Shown piece by piece: positions 1 to 11,803 of a stretch of DNA of 64,000 nucleotides. Each line of letters starts with the position of its first letter. The first letter of the stretch is position 1. The notes under the pieces were generated by a model. It had not been told where the DNA came from, made no database searches, and saw nothing but the letters and a program-made list of their open reading frames with translations. The DNA is from Xiphydria camelus (taxonomy: Eukaryota; Arthropoda; Insecta; Hymenoptera; Xiphydriidae): assembly GCA_963678675.1 (NCBI GenBank), contig OY783199.1, positions 7,261,501 to 7,325,500 on the forward strand, written 5' to 3'. The position numbers and the translations under genes were made by a program.

Positions 1-663
1 ATACAATCTGAGATAAATATTGACTTTTTACATTCGAATGGTCCGAGTCATAGGTAACGATACAACGTATCTATGTTCACGTATACCATTCTAGGAGACA
101 ATTGGATCCCGCGTCTCGAAGAGTCGACAAAGAAATAAATCGATGACCGGTGGAGGAAGGAGAAGTGCGGTAGCGAAGACCCGTGAGCGAGAAGAGGACA
201 GAGATAACAGCCGAACGAAAATGCACTGGGAGCGAAAGCTGTATTACGTATAACGGGCCATTGTGTCCGCTGCACTAAGCAGCATGGCGCCTCGATGCTA
301 TAACGCGTAAACTCGCCCTCTTCGCTCCCTCGCCATTTCCTTCCCCCGAACGATCGTCCACTTGGTAGCTCTAAAATGTAGGGCGGCATTATCGCCCGTG
401 CGTAGGGGAGGAAAAGAGAATTTTTCATTCCGAACTTCCAGAACGCCTCTGCTCTCTGTTCGTCGCGCTGCTGCTATACACTTGACGTTCGCGCGAAATG
501 AGTAGCTACCTACGGGCGCGGCGCGCGATAGCCTGCTTATTAATTCCTACTGTAGCAGCCTCTCTCTCTCATTCAGCCGTTAAGCTCTACCGTGCATTTT
601 TGAATCTCGTTTTAGTAATTGTCGGGGTTTCCTCGCGATGACGTTCCTTAAAATCGATCGACC

Positions 664-664
<1 letters not shown>
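1..664. other. Upstream intergenic DNA, partly CpG-rich, no gene seen
   Basis: Moderately GC-rich with scattered CpGs (for example 470-540). The longest open frame, on the minus strand around 48-428, has no recognisable domain or codon pattern and I do not call it a gene. A short CT tract lies near 558-572. Confidence 0.4.

Positions 665-695
<31 letters not shown>
665..695. repeat. (TA)n microsatellite
   Basis: Uninterrupted alternating TA over about 31 bp. Confidence 0.95.
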
Positions 696-697
<2 letters not shown>

Positions 698-716
698 TAT
701 GAGGCTAAACTTACCC

Positions 717-905
717 GTCAAGAAAGAAAATTTAATCACTATTATCTCAATATCTATGAGCTTTTTAGCTCATGTTCGTATAATATTATACTTTTTTGAA
801 GATTACATCTTTATCTATTATATCGTATAACATAGTCTTATATCGGTGTAGGCCAAAAGTTCATAGATAATGAGATAATAGTGTTTGAAGTTCCTTTCCT
901 GGCAA
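717..905. mobile_element. MITE of the ATTATCTCATTATC family, copy 1
   Basis: Imperfect terminal inverted repeats of more than 40 bp. The inner arm reads CACTATTATCTCAATATC at 738 and its complement GATAATGAGATAATAGTG lies at 866-883. The outer arms around GTCAAGAAAG (718) and CTTTCCTGGC (about 893-902) also pair. Internal sequence TTTTTGAAGATTACATC is shared with the copy at 41.3 kb. Confidence 0.7.
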
Positions 906-1094
906 GTATGTCCGAGAGCAAAGTACGTATACAAATGGAACCGTAGTTTTATGTAAATTGCCGTAGTACTTTCTTGAGATTGAAACTACACGTGTGCAAT
1001 TTTTTGCGCAAATAGTAGGAGAGAGTAGGACTAGTTATAACATTTGTCATATTATTGTCTGTAATTTGGGTCTAATGGAAAAAATTGAAAATTT

Positions 1095-1260
1095 TTGTTA
1101 TGAGTATTTAGCTCACTTATTCAGCTATCATTCCCAATATCAGAATAGTATATTCAATCAATAAATTAGAAATAAATCCACTTTTGGTGAATAAAATCGG
1201 ATGTTACTTCTTGCCCCTTCGTTAGGGCTAGTCGTAACAGCTATGGGGCAAGTAATAAAA
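1095..1260. repeat. Repeat shared in inverted orientation with 51.64-51.80 kb
   Basis: From TTTAGCTCACTTATTCAG through CCACTTTTGGTGA to TTACTTCTTGCCCC this stretch aligns end to end, imperfectly, with the reverse complement of about 51640-51800, inside the TIR-bounded element at 50977-51888. It is probably a truncated copy of that element. Confidence 0.65.
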
Positions 1261-2200
1261 GAAACGAATTGTTATGATTATTCAGGATAAATATAATAAA
1301 AGACTTATAAACCTTAAGGCTTAACAATTTTTGATACTACGTCAACGTCATTTCTTCTATTTACGTTCTTAATTAAATATTAGTCTTTCTTAATTACCTA
1401 AATACATAGTAATACGTCAAGGATTTGGTAGATCCTCATTCTAGTATACAATAATACACCTATGATGAAATTTGGACACCGTAAGTTATTCAACATTTCA
1501 TTTCCCGGTTGGTAATGTGGGGGTAAATTGTAAAGTGTTGCGACTTGCCCCAAGAAATTGTTATTTTAAGTCTCATACGATTATTTTCACTATGAATTTT
1601 GAAATAAAATGGATAGGGTTCATATACCTATTATTAATAAAATATGCTTATTACCGTGGAAGACTTAAGTAGCTAGTACCACGTAGTTACATGTTGCATG
1701 ATAATAAAACATACAGACTAAAATTACGAAAATGAAAATTCAATTTTACGTGTCAAAGTTTCACGTCACACACAGAACTCTCTCCGCTGAAGACGCGCAG
1801 TTCACTGGCCGATTGACTATATTATAACGCCTGTTACTACTTACCCCTGTTACAATTAGCCCCGCTTTCCCTTATGTATGGAGCATCTGACGGATTGTGT
1901 CGTATACGCAAAAAATTACGCTTGTACGCGATTTCAATCTCGAAAATGTGCTACGGAAATATAAAACATAAACATAAAACTACAGGTCCCTTTGTATATT
2001 TTGCACTCGGCCATACTGCATTGCGTGGGGACGAACGAATTTTTGGCACCTTGCCCTCATTTTTTTTCATCTTTCACGGATCCTCGCAAGGACGACATCC
2101 TACTACGATACTAGACGTTTATACAAAAAACTTCTCTCCTCCGGCTAAACTTTCAAACGAATTACAAACCGGGTGCAATCTAGCGAAAGCCGTAAAAAAA
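1261..2200. other. AT-rich intergenic DNA, no gene seen
   Basis: Low complexity AT-rich sequence with short motifs such as CTTGCCCC and TTACCCCTGT that resemble the ends of the GGGG/CCCC-type MITEs elsewhere in the window. No credible ORF. The 211-codon frame starting at 1874 runs into the CpG-rich block and has no domain. Confidence 0.4.
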
Positions 2201-2900
2201 GACGGACGAGCTTTCCGATGCTTTTTGATCGCCTCCCCTATCCGTCGCGCTTATAATTTTAGCCGGGGTCGGAGCTCGAACCGTCCTGTTTATGAATTCC
2301 GATTGCAGTTACAGTACTGCAAATCATACCGCGGCACAGCGCGCGCGCACGCGACAGAGCGAGGGATGCGAAGCGACGTACGACAGGTGCGCGCATCAAA
2401 TCGCCCGGGAGAAAACCGGGGGAGGGAATATGAGAGTCGGCGCAAAAATCGGGGCGCCGCGATCTCGCGAGACGTCTTTGCGAGCATCGGTGCTACTGTA
2501 TGTTTATGAATTTCAATCGCAGCTGCGAATCCAGCCTCGGAAGTGCGCGAGCGAGAGACGAGGGGAGCGAACGCAACGTACGCACCTACATATCACGTCG
2601 TTCGCAAGGTGTGGGTGCTCGGGAACGCCGAGGGAGCAAACTCGAAGCGCGTTCCCGAAATAGACGTAACTACCGGCCTTAACTCAAACCCCCGCGCGTG
2701 TAAATACACCTCTCCTCCTTCTGTCTCCAGCATTCGTTTCCCGCTGCAGTTGCATTGCGACGCTGCGTGGCGCGGAAAAGGCCACACCGTGGCGGTGAGG
2801 AAGTCGTGGAACCGTCGAATTACATCAGCGGCGAAGTTCAATGTACGGAGAAAAAAATAGGGCGGAGGGAAATAAAAATAGCGGGACCGGCCATGAAACT
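2200..2900. other. CpG-rich block in the upstream region
   Basis: Dense CpG (for example GCGCGCGCGCACGCGACAG at 2338). Overlapping open frames on both strands are Arg/Ser rich and mutually contradictory, typical of open frames created by CpG-rich DNA. The phrase TGTTTATGAATTCCGATTGCAG (about 2286, quoted here in part) recurs diverged at about 2500 as TGTTTATGAATTTCAATCGC, so the block may contain an old internal duplication. It could be a distal regulatory element or an exon of a neighbouring gene. Confidence 0.35.
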
Positions 2901-4340
2901 GTTGGCATTCGTTGGGTAATGGGTAGAGGGAGAGAGGGTGGGAGGGGGAGGGATTGCTCGTATCGGAGGCTTAATGAGTCAGATTCTAAAGGGATCAAAA
3001 AATATCTCGGAGTATCGTCATCTTTATAGATAGAAGCACGTTTGCTCTACTTCCGGCATGGAGCGGAATACATTTTTGTCGCGTTTCTAAGTCGCCTGCT
3101 AGTTTGAGCGAGTTTAAAAAAAAAGCTCTATTTGTCTTCATACGGTCTTCGGGTCTATAGTGACTCATAGCGTTCAATACTGACGAATTGTAATTGTGCA
3201 TTTAGAGATAACTTTCCGAAACTTTTAGGCATTGTTTTTTTCTTAAAACAACACATTTCTACGGTAAAAATAAGCGCGTAATTAAACAATTTTGACGACT
3301 ACAAGAAACTGCACACTAAAGACTTTCGGGTCACATATTATTTATACTATGATCATTTATTATTTTGTACAGCATTTTAGATACAAATGTATTATAGTTG
3401 ATAATTGCTTCAGTTCCTTTCACTTGATTTTTTAAATGAAATTTTAAATAGCGTTTAACAGTTTACCGATACATTTAAGGAACTGAATAAATCGTATTAA
3501 TATTCACAGTATATACGTACATTTATATTTTATTTGCGATTGGGTCATATTTGACCCGAAGATCTTAAGTGTACGGTCAAAATAAGGGCTATATGAGGAT
3601 TAAAAAACTTCGTAGTTTGAAATTTGAGATACAGAAGAGATTTCGATCAATTTTGCCGTCTCAGGCGGAGAGTTCCTCAAACGAAATGGGGATTAATTCA
3701 TTCCGTTCATCAATAAACGTGAAATGGTACAAATTTACCAGCTGCTCTCCATAATTAATCATTTTTAACGCGACTGATTCATCGCCCCGAAAAATGTATC
3801 ATATCCTGCCATCGATAAACTTCGTTAAATGCGCATTTCCTTTCACTTACAGTGAAAACGAGCGGTCGTTTTGCTGTATAAGCTGTCATTACAGCATTCG
3901 ATAAATCTTACCACCCGATGTACGGTGTTGGAGTCGATCGAAGTCGGTGTTTGCGCGAGAATTTTTTTACTCCAATCCACATCTACGCCGCGTGGTATAA
4001 AATCCAATCGATAGCGCGGAAGTTAAACCAACATGCGAAGAAATTGACGTACCTAACACCGAAGGATTGATTGTCGCTTCGTGGATGACAGTATAATGAA
4101 CGAGAAGTCGCCATGAAACGTTGCCATACGAGTATCAGCGTGAAGTGCAAAATGCAGAAAACCTTTCGAAATGCAAGATATATCCTGATCGAATGTTATG
4201 TCATATAAAATAGTCGTTCCTACATATTTGTGTAGAGATATTTAAATCGAGACGTATATTTTTAATAGGATTTTCATCTTAAATTTTTATCCCGTTAATT
4301 GTAGATCTTATGCAGGGTGGGCTTGAGAATGTCAGTTATA
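2901..4340. other. Intergenic DNA, no gene seen
   Basis: A purine-rich GGGAGAGAGGGTGGGAGGGG tract lies around 2925-2952. The rest is AT-rich. I see no coding exon, RNA gene or clear repeat. Confidence 0.35.
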
Positions 4341-4348
4341 TATTCGCT

Positions 4349-4534
4349 CAGTTGGAAGTTTTGTATTGGAATCGATCCATCCCTTTTTTTTATATTAAAA
4401 TTAACTGCTTCTTTGAATTAATTTTAACACGCCTTACGTTAATTTTAATACAAGAAATGTTAGATTTATACGAAGAATCGGTTGATTCTAACGTACAAAT
4501 AGGTGGATTGATTCCAACATAAAATTCTCAACTG
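4349..4534. mobile_element. MITE of the TTGGAATxGxxCCA family, copy 1
   Basis: Ends CAGTTGGAAGTTTTGTATTG and, at the right, CAACATAAAATTCTCAACTG form imperfect inverted repeats of about 34 bp, continuing with GAATCGATCCATCC / GGTGGATTGATTCC. The interior is rich in TTAATTTTAATA and matches the element at 14.07 kb. Confidence 0.7.
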
Positions 4535-5073
4535 TGTGTAGGAATTACAATGTATAGAGTTTATGGAAAATGTAGGCAATATGAGCATGATCATTGATTG
4601 GTCCTAAATAGTGGGGGAAGTTATACAGCAGTGACATCCATCGGCAAAGTAAGATAGATAAAGACAAATGGGATTGAATCGGACATTCTATCTTTTTTGA
4701 CCGTCCGTTATCATAATTGGCAATGGAAATCAGGAGCCAATCGATTTTATCCTATTTTTCCTTTCATTTTAACCAGGTTAGAATGAAATCTGATTACCAT
4801 TAGGCGCTTTTATTTCAAAATCGAGACGTTTCATTTCTATCGGATGCCAATCCTGATTGACCCCCACCATTCGTCAGGATAATCGGGCATCACGCCAATC
4901 ATGTACACCGAGGTAATTTGTCTGAAAGATTTAGTTTTTGTTTAAATTATTCGAAACAATGATACATGTATCAGAGTTAGGGAAATTATATTTATTTCGA
5001 TACTTGTTTATTCAGAGCAAGTATGTATAAGTGTATAACTGACGTTAAATAAATATTAGTCATACTAAAAAAA

Positions 5074-5544
5074 TACAGGGTGTTCATTTTAAAACTTACC
5101 ACCCACGTTATCTGCGTAAAGAGACATATTTCTGAAAATCGCCGAGACACGTCAACAAAATTATTGAGGGGGAACATTTTTTATAAAAATTCGACGCCCC
5201 CCCCCCCCCTCAACCACCTGACTCCGGGGGCGGTAACCCCAATATTCTTAAATGGAACAGGGGGTCGAGTGATACCTCATTTTAACGTCAAATTTGAAAA
5301 GTAGGACGTCAAAATGTACACAATTAAAAGCCCTTTAAAATGAGGTATCACTCGACCCCCTGTTCCATTTAAGAATATTGGGGTTACCGCCCCCGGAGTC
5401 AGGTGGTTGAGGGGGGGGGGGCGTCGAATTTTTATAAAAAATGTTCCACCTCAATAATTTTGTTGACGTGTCTCGGCGATTTTCAGAAATATGTCTCTTT
5501 ACGCAGATAACGTGGGTGGTAAGTTTTAAAATGAACACCCTGTA
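5074..5544. mobile_element. Fold-back transposon with about 210-bp arms
   Basis: Near-perfect long inverted repeat. It starts TACAGGGTGTTCATTTTAAA and ends with the complement TTTAAAATGAACACCCTGTA. The arms match over about 210 bp with only a few differences and are separated by a spacer of about 50 bp (5285-5335). TA is present at both ends, consistent with a TA target duplication. Each arm carries a homopolymer run of 13 or so C (about 5197) or G (about 5410). Peptides read in the two arms are translations of the inverted repeat and not genes. Confidence 0.9.
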
Positions 5545-5769
5545 TAGCGGATTAAACAGATAAAGTTGCAGCAACTAAATTTCTATAATATTTACAGTGA
5601 TTAAAGACATCAGTTGCAAATGATTGCGAATATTGGATCGAGCACAATTATTATATAACGTAAGAAAATATTCAATAGTTTCAAATAATTCAAATCGACC
5701 AAATCGATTCAATTATTTTTCTCAGCGCTGCACATATGTTCTAAAAATTCCATACATCGTAATTCCTAC

Positions 5770-7696
5770 AGCCCGCATTCCAGAGTCTACCCCCTAAATC
5801 CAAGAAGCCCTGCATTTCCGCCCGTGAAAACGAGGATTCCTCGAAGCCCTCGCTCACCCCCGACGCTACGCCGCGATATACACCGGCGGGGAGCGTCGAG
5901 GAACCGGCAAAAGCCTCAGGGTCAGCTGTCGGTGCGAGGGTGGAAGCAGATTTCGAATTCTCACCCCACGCGTTCGACGTATCAGTCGCTCACACTCACC
6001 GCCGCCCATAGATCCACCCCAACGAACGCAATCCGCGAGGGGATGCACGCACACGTGGTGTAAGCGTACGAACCCATACTTATACACAGCACACCCTCGC
6101 TCTCCTCGCCGAAAGATCGCGAGCGGTGCACGCACCGCGACGTGCACCGCCCGCGTGTATTTTCGGGCGAGCGTGTGACTCGTGCGTGTGCCGGCCACAC
6201 GAGGGCCGGACTCTCTCTCGCGTGCGAGCGGGACGCGCGCGTGTCTTCGCTCTTAGTTTTAGTTTAGTGCGGCAGTCGCAGCCAACGCGCGTGCGAGACA
6301 CCCGCTGCTCTCTCCGGGATCCGAAAGAGAGAAATACGCGGACGCGCGCGAGTGCAGCGTCTCCGCGGGATCGCTTTCGAAAACGGGACGAGAGAAATGG
6401 ATCGATAGCAGAAACGAGTGAAACAGTGTAGAGGCTGGATAGATTTCGAGATCGTCTCGCATCTCGGACGATACAGAGATGAATGCGTCGACGACGTGAT
6501 CGCTCGCGCGAGAAGTTCCTACGCGAGTGCGAATAAAACTCTTTCGCGGTGAACAAAAATGTAACGCGCACGGACGATCCGCATCACGCGCTTTACCCGC
6601 TCGTTGGCGCGCACCTACGTAACGCGACGCTCGGCGCGATACGCGCGCGCGCGCGTCCGGCGTTTATCGCGATTCGACGAAACAATAACAAACTTCCCGT
6701 GTGAAAGCTCGACTCCGAGCTAGCGTACAGAAATCGAGAGCGAGCGACGTGGAGGCCCGAAAACCGGAGACACGCGCGAAGGGGAACAAAGAAAAGTTGC
6801 GCGGAACCATAGCGATCCGACCGACGCACAACTCGGAAACATTGTATCTCCTCGCGAAAGTGTCCAAAGTCCCGTTCACCCGTCCGCCGAAAACATCGCG
6901 CAGCGGATAAATAACCGACGCGGCGGGATCATCGTGGATCGCGCGAGTCCGTCGATCGCGGCGACGTCAAAAGTTCTCCGACGCGAGCGGTTCCCGCCGA
7001 CACGGATCGAAGGTCCGTAGGGACAAAGACGGGCGAAAGAAGTCGGGGCGAAGACGCGTATCGAAAATAGATGGACTGCCGGCAGCGGCGGTAAAAGTGT
7101 CGTCGGTTAAAGAGCGTTTGAACGACGCGCGGAAGAGGAGGGACGCCGCGGAGGGTGAGGGACAGCGCGACGGGACTCTTCGGGAGTGCCGAAGAATCTC
7201 TGGCAAAAACTCGCCGTCGGCTTGTTCGGTAATCAAAAGATTTTTCTGCCCGACGCGCCTGGCCTGATTACGAGCATGTGTGACGACCGGCGCGCGGATG
7301 GCACCCGACCGAAGGGAGAAAAGGGAGAGTAAGGGAATCGTCACTTTGTGCGCGTGAACGGGGGGAGACTCTCTCTCCGTCTCCGCGGGATTCGGAGGGG
7401 ACCGCAAAATCGTCGGCGTAACGGTGCCCCCGTCCGTCGACGCGCCACGCCGTTCGATCGTCTCCGCGAGAGAGGAGGGGGCGGGACGACGAAGCTGGCG
7501 CGTTTTATTTCGATTTGGCTCGGACGTGACGCGTTAAAAACGAATATCGACGGGGGCTTGAGTGCGGGTAAACAGTATTTGCGCGAAGCGGTATTTTTTC
7601 CGTGGAGTGCGAAGCGTCGGGCACACGCGTATACAGTGGTGAGGGGTGGGATGCCGCGTGGCGCTATCGCGATTTTGTGACGCCGATCGATTCGCG
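5770..7696 (+). promoter_or_regulatory. CpG-rich promoter and 5' UTR zone of the Sidestep-family gene
   Basis: Composition changes abruptly at about 5.77 kb from AT-rich to CpG-dense DNA and stays so to exon 1 and for about 550 bp beyond it. CG-containing words such as CGCGCG and TCGCGA are very frequent, especially from 6170 to 7130. Reading frames in this zone on both strands lack protein-like composition (Arg/Ser/Pro rich) and look like by-products of CpG richness. A weak initiator-like stretch with CAGTC near 6270-6285 is the only core-promoter hint I see, so the start site is not fixed. Several out-of-frame ATGs (for example 7348 and 7651) would be upstream ORFs if they lie in the leader. 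A spliced 5' UTR is possible. Confidence 0.5.
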
Positions 7697-7817
7697 ATGA
7701 GGCGTGCGTCCGGGTTCGGGTGTGTCGTCGGTTGCTTGACGGTCCTGCGCGCGGTCGTTGCCGCTTTCGCCACCGCCGCACCGGATGCCGCGTTGTCTGC
7801 AGAGTTCCAGAGCAATC
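7697..7817 (+). CDS. First coding exon of a Sidestep-family cell-surface receptor (signal peptide)
   Basis: Forty codons plus one nucleotide, beginning MRRASGFGCVVGC and ending AEFQSN. ATG 7697 is the first in-frame ATG after an in-frame TGA at 7640-7642, and it has G at -3. The product looks like a secretory signal: two arginines at residues 2-3, a hydrophobic stretch at about residues 6-28 (broken by R18), then an alanine-rich stretch with plausible signal-peptidase sites near residues 28-35. The exon ends at C7817, followed by GTGAGTA, a strong donor. It leaves 1 nt in the last codon, which agrees with the phase of the Ig exon at 56875; the joined codon is CTA (Leu). A CpG-rich leader lies immediately upstream. 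Assignment to the same gene as the Ig exon rests on strand, phase, the signal peptide and the absence of any competing exon. It is an inference and needs transcript evidence. Confidence 0.62.
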
Positions 7818-8234
7818 GTGAGTACCGAGATGCGATGTACCGTGCAAATGACGCGATGTGTACGATGCGAATTCGACGAAAGTAGAGAGAGAGAAGGAAG
7901 TTGAAAGTCTGTGCGTGGTGATGCTTTGACGGGCGTAGCTCGTCACTCTTTTCAACTAGCTACGCGACGGAATTCAATTTAGTAGCGCGCGCTCGCGCGA
8001 GCGGAGCCGGGCGCTTTTCCTTCCGCTCGCGTGGAACTTAGCGGGGAGAGGCAGGGGAGAGCGAAGAAAGCAAGTTTCGAAGAGGGCGCTCCGCGCGAAG
8101 GGGAGGAAATGATTTTTGCGAAATCGTTTCGAGACTCCCGTGAAACTTCAGCGGTACGAATTCGACGCGAAGCTATAGGACGATCGCGACGATGTAGGGT
8201 AAAAGTGGAATGGATATCTCAGGAGGATAGATCC

Positions 8235-8446
8235 AGAGCGATACAATTTAGTCGAAATAATGTAGCTCGCTAAATGACGTCATTTTTTTAATGAAAATGA
8301 TATCAAGCGTCTTTCAGAAGTGATTAAATAACAATAAAGCCTCGTTATTTTGTCATTTCTGAAAGAAGTTTGATATCGTTTTTACCAACAAAAAAAAGTG
8401 ACGTCATTTAGCGAGTGACGTTATTCTGACTAAAGTGTGTTGTTTA
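8235..8446. mobile_element. MITE of the ACTTTAGTCAAAATAATG family, copy 1
   Basis: Palindromic element. Outer arms ATTTAGTCGAAATAATG and CGTTATTCTGACTAAAGTG pair. Inner arms GCTAAATGACGTCATTTTT and its complement AGTGACGTCATTTAGCG pair. The centre contains TCTTTCAGAAGTGA / TCATTTCTGAAAGA. It carries the octamer TGACGTCA in both arms. It lies about 420 bp inside intron 1. Confidence 0.8.
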
Positions 8447-9250
8447 GAATCCCCCCCCCCCCCTTTATTTCGAATATGCTAGCACGATTGAAGTACTAAT
8501 GGGGTATTTTTGCTACATCAGTTTACATATTCATGAACACATGCAGACATGAGAAATTTAGGTACCCAGCAACTATATCAATTGAATATTTGTAACAACT
8601 TCGAGTGGAGAGCCACGGGTCGTTGTTAATTTCAGGTGAAACTGCCTCCGCTGAAATAACGCTTGTGGGATATTCTATGAAGAAATTCGAAGTGAAAGTA
8701 ATTTTTGCGGATCAGTAGAGTTAAGTGATGAGGAACGGTAATTGTTATCAGATTTCAATATTGTATATCGGAATAATTATTGGCGCGGCAAATATCTCAC
8801 CATTAGTCTTTCATTGGAGGATAAACGCCCTACTGGCGATGGAGGATAGATGCCTCTGTTTTATATTAATGATCTACTGTACTGATCTACCAATAAAGTG
8901 TAAAATTTACCGATTGTTACTTACTTTTTTATTATCATCAACTTTAGGTATGTGAAAAATAGAACACATTTGATAATGTTTTTTAAAAGAAGAAGAAACA
9001 AATGGCGCAGTCGGCAGAGTCGGTAGACCAATAATATACAAATTATAATACCAAATACCAAAATTAATGTTTTTCTACCGTTATGAAAATTACTGTATTG
9101 CGTGGCTCTGTTTGATTAGCGGTGAATTTTTATTTTATTTTTTATTCATATAAGTTACGAGTATATCCACTTACAAATTATATTCAATTATAAGGAAGGA
9201 ACTTGAAAAATTTCATTTTTAATACTGCAGCAACTTATCTGGAATATAAT
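8447..9250. other. Intron 1 DNA, no gene seen
   Basis: Poly-C run at about 8451-8463, then AT-rich sequence. A TTTTTATTTTATTTTTTATT tract lies near 9127. No exon or element boundary is recognisable. Confidence 0.35.
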
Positions 9251-9252
9251 TC

Positions 9253-9415
9253 GTGCAATATATACTTATTGCATTTCAAATATTGCGAACTATTGCGGAA
9301 ATATTAGATGCGCAATATTGCAACTGTAATATGACAGCAATCTTTCTGCAATATTGCAACTGCAAATGTAATAACGCAATTTGCTGTAATATTGTTGCAA
9401 TGTTCTGTGCTGTGT
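9253..9415. repeat. Cluster of GCAATATTGCAACTG motifs
   Basis: GCAATATTGCAACTG occurs at about 9312 and 9350, and related GCAATATA, AATATTGCGAAC, GTAATATTGTTGCAATG and TATTGCATTTC are packed into 160 bp. The core GCAATATTGC is a perfect palindrome. This could be a decayed minisatellite or a cluster of binding sites. Confidence 0.6.
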
Positions 9416-9599
9416 GGGAAATTTGCTATATAAATTTAATTCCTCAGGGGGAGCATCTATCTCACTTTTACCCTATACAATGGCTGGCGTTCTCTGATAA
9501 TAAATACATAGGATGGAAATTAACGGAGATCAGTCGATGACTATATAATTACGTCAACTTGCCCCGGGTCACCCTGTATAACTATACACCGTCTCGTGG

Positions 9600-10300
9600 A
9601 TGGGTAAGCTCCTCCATAAATCGAATTCAAACTTTTCGTGCCTCCCGTCCCGCGAAGGCACCCCTTGCCCTCGCACGGCTGGCATTAATTAAATCGGTGT
9701 TCCCAATTAATACATCCCGCTAAATTTAATTATCAGCCGAGATTCGCGTTGTATCGATCGTCGCGAGGACGAGGCGGTCAGAGGTGTGTCCCGATGACTT
9801 TCAACTTTCAAACTCGGCGAGAGACGAAGAGTTCGGTCGCTTCGAGATAATCGTGACGAGAGGACGGGAGGGAAGAGACGAAATGTTGAAAATTCCAGGC
9901 GCGTAAGCATCCGATAACGCTCGATGTCGGAGGAACGACGACTGCCAGGACTCGACCGAGAGAGGTTGTTCTTTCATTATTATCGACGGCACTCTCGATT
10001 TGCGTCTGATTCCCGTCGCTGCCACCTTGGGTGCTTCGTCCCGTTTCTCTCCTTTGATCGAGGGGAACAGAATGGACGAGTCGTCTCGTTGCTACGGGCG
10101 TTTATTTCCGGCTCGATGCCGCTGAAAGAAGTGTGCCCGAGCCGAAAGGATATCCCGCGAAGGAGAAGGGAGGCGAACGAGGTTCACTTTATTACCGCTG
10201 TGCATCTAATTAAAATATCTGCTTTCCAAATCTCATTGGATCGAGGCGCGAGGATTTTTCCGCGCGGCGAGTTGAAGTAGGTACATATGTACGTTCGGGG
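9600..10300. other. GC- and CpG-enriched island in intron 1
   Basis: Contrast with the AT-rich surroundings is clear. Open frames on both strands have no domain. Candidate enhancer or conserved noncoding block; function not visible from sequence. Confidence 0.35.
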
Positions 10301-10599
10301 AAGGTATCTCTGAAAATGTCGGATTTATCGGCGAATTTCTGAGGCTGTAGTGAGACGATAGGATCTCATCGTCAGTTTCGTCTCGTTTTCGTATTTTCAT
10401 AAAACGCTATTGGAGTTTTATCGATTTGTCGATAACGAGGACCCGTGAGACTTTGAACATCCAAACTTCTGGTCCGATATGTTCTTGTAACAATTTTTTC
10501 CGCAAACTCGATGACAAAAGTGTTTCGTGGTAGACTGAGGAAAAAGTATTGGTGGAATCAATTTTGTTGGTTATTTGAAGTAGGTATCTGAATTGATTC

Positions 10600-11560
10600 A
10601 ATATTTTCTTAATTTATATTATATAATAGTATCTGGTCCAATAACCGGCCATTCGCAATTAATATTTGTTTAATTACTAGTAAATATTTAGTTACCATAA
10701 CTTTACATACATATTTAGAAGCTCGATGAGATTACAAATTACATTCGTTTCGACGCAGATTTCTATCCCAGATTTATATTCGAGATTACTCATGTCATTT
10801 CTTCAAATATGTACCATCCTCTCCGAATATTGGCACAAACATCGCGACTACAATGAAAGAAAAATTTGGGTGAACCGATTTAGTTGGTTTAAATTATTTT
10901 AAGCCATTCAATATTTTCTTAAATTACATAATTGCGTTTAATATATCCTGTTATTCATAACTAATACGTATATATTTAGGCATTATAAGTAGAAATTTAG
11001 TTGCTAAAATTTTACATATTTAATCCGCTATATATGATTATTTTTGAGCAGTTGAATCAATTAAGTATTTTTTTAGTATGACTAATTTTTACTCACATTG
11101 ATTATATATTCGCACTTTAAATAAACGAGTATCGAATTAAATACAGTTTCCTTAATTCAAATGAATATATCATTGTTTCGACTAATTTTGAAACCAACTA
11201 AATCTTTCAACCGAATTTTTATCTTGATGTACGCTGAGAACAAAAATTGTTTGAATCAATTATGTAGTTTGAATTATTTGGAGCGATTAAATCTTTTCTT
11301 AATTTAGAGATAATCGTATTCAATCCAAGTCCCGCTTTACATATTTAGTCCGCCATATATGACTATTTATATGCAGTTGGACCAAGTCAGTATTTTTTTA
11401 ATGTAACTAATATTTACTCACATTGATTATGCTTATACTTACTGTGAATAAACGAGTATTGAAATAAACACGATTTCCTTAACTTGAATGAATATATTGT
11501 TGTTTCGAATAATTTCAACCCCAACTAAATCTTTCAAACGAATTTCTTTCTCAGTGTATA
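10600..11560. repeat. Tandem degenerate units of an about 370-bp AT-rich repeat
   Basis: Two units (roughly 10860-11230 and 11245-11560) share the same ordered phrases: TGACTATTT/ATGATTATTT with GCAGTTGAA/GCAGTTGGA, TACTCACATTGATTAT, AAATAAACGAGTAT, AATGAATATATxxTTGTTTCG and CCAACTAAATCTTTCAA, ending in CTxAGTGTA-like sequence. A weaker beginning of a third unit lies at 10600-10850. A further copy occurs, interrupted, at 23.88-24.71 kb. Confidence 0.65.
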
Positions 11561-11752
11561 TATGTATAAACAGAAACGCGTATTTGCAGTCGAGCTGGCG
11601 CGTTAATATTTAGCGCTTCCGAGTCCAACTCCGTTTTAAACATTTACCGAAAGCTCGTTCACTCCCGAAGGAAGTGCTTCGCGTCTGGATGGGAAATAGG
11701 CGGTGGTGGCTGACCGGTCCTGTCAGCGTAGTCATTAGTGCGGGAATTTAAT

Positions 11753-11755
<3 letters not shown>

Positions 11756-11797
<42 letters not shown>
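11756..11797. repeat. (CT)n microsatellite
   Basis: Uninterrupted CT over about 40 bp, followed by a pyrimidine-rich stretch to about 11850. Confidence 0.95.

Positions 11798-11803
<6 letters not shown>

Noticed and set aside
1874..2509. 211-codon open frame on the + strand
   Set aside because: It runs from AT-rich into CpG-rich DNA, shows no domain, and the same bases are open in other frames and on the other strand.
5080..5574. Two near-identical peptides on opposite strands
   Set aside because: Both are read from the two arms of the fold-back element; not a conserved gene pair.
6080..6571. 163-codon minus-strand frame in the promoter zone
   Set aside because: Arg/Ser-rich translation of CpG-dense DNA with overlapping open frames on both strands; explained better as leader or promoter of the receptor gene.
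7341..7955. 204-codon minus-strand frame overlapping exon 1
   Set aside because: Antisense to the signal-peptide exon, low-complexity Arg/Ser/Thr composition, no domain.
10600..11560. Possible LTR pair
   Set aside because: The tandem units abut each other, lack TG...CA ends and enclose no retroviral-type coding sequence.
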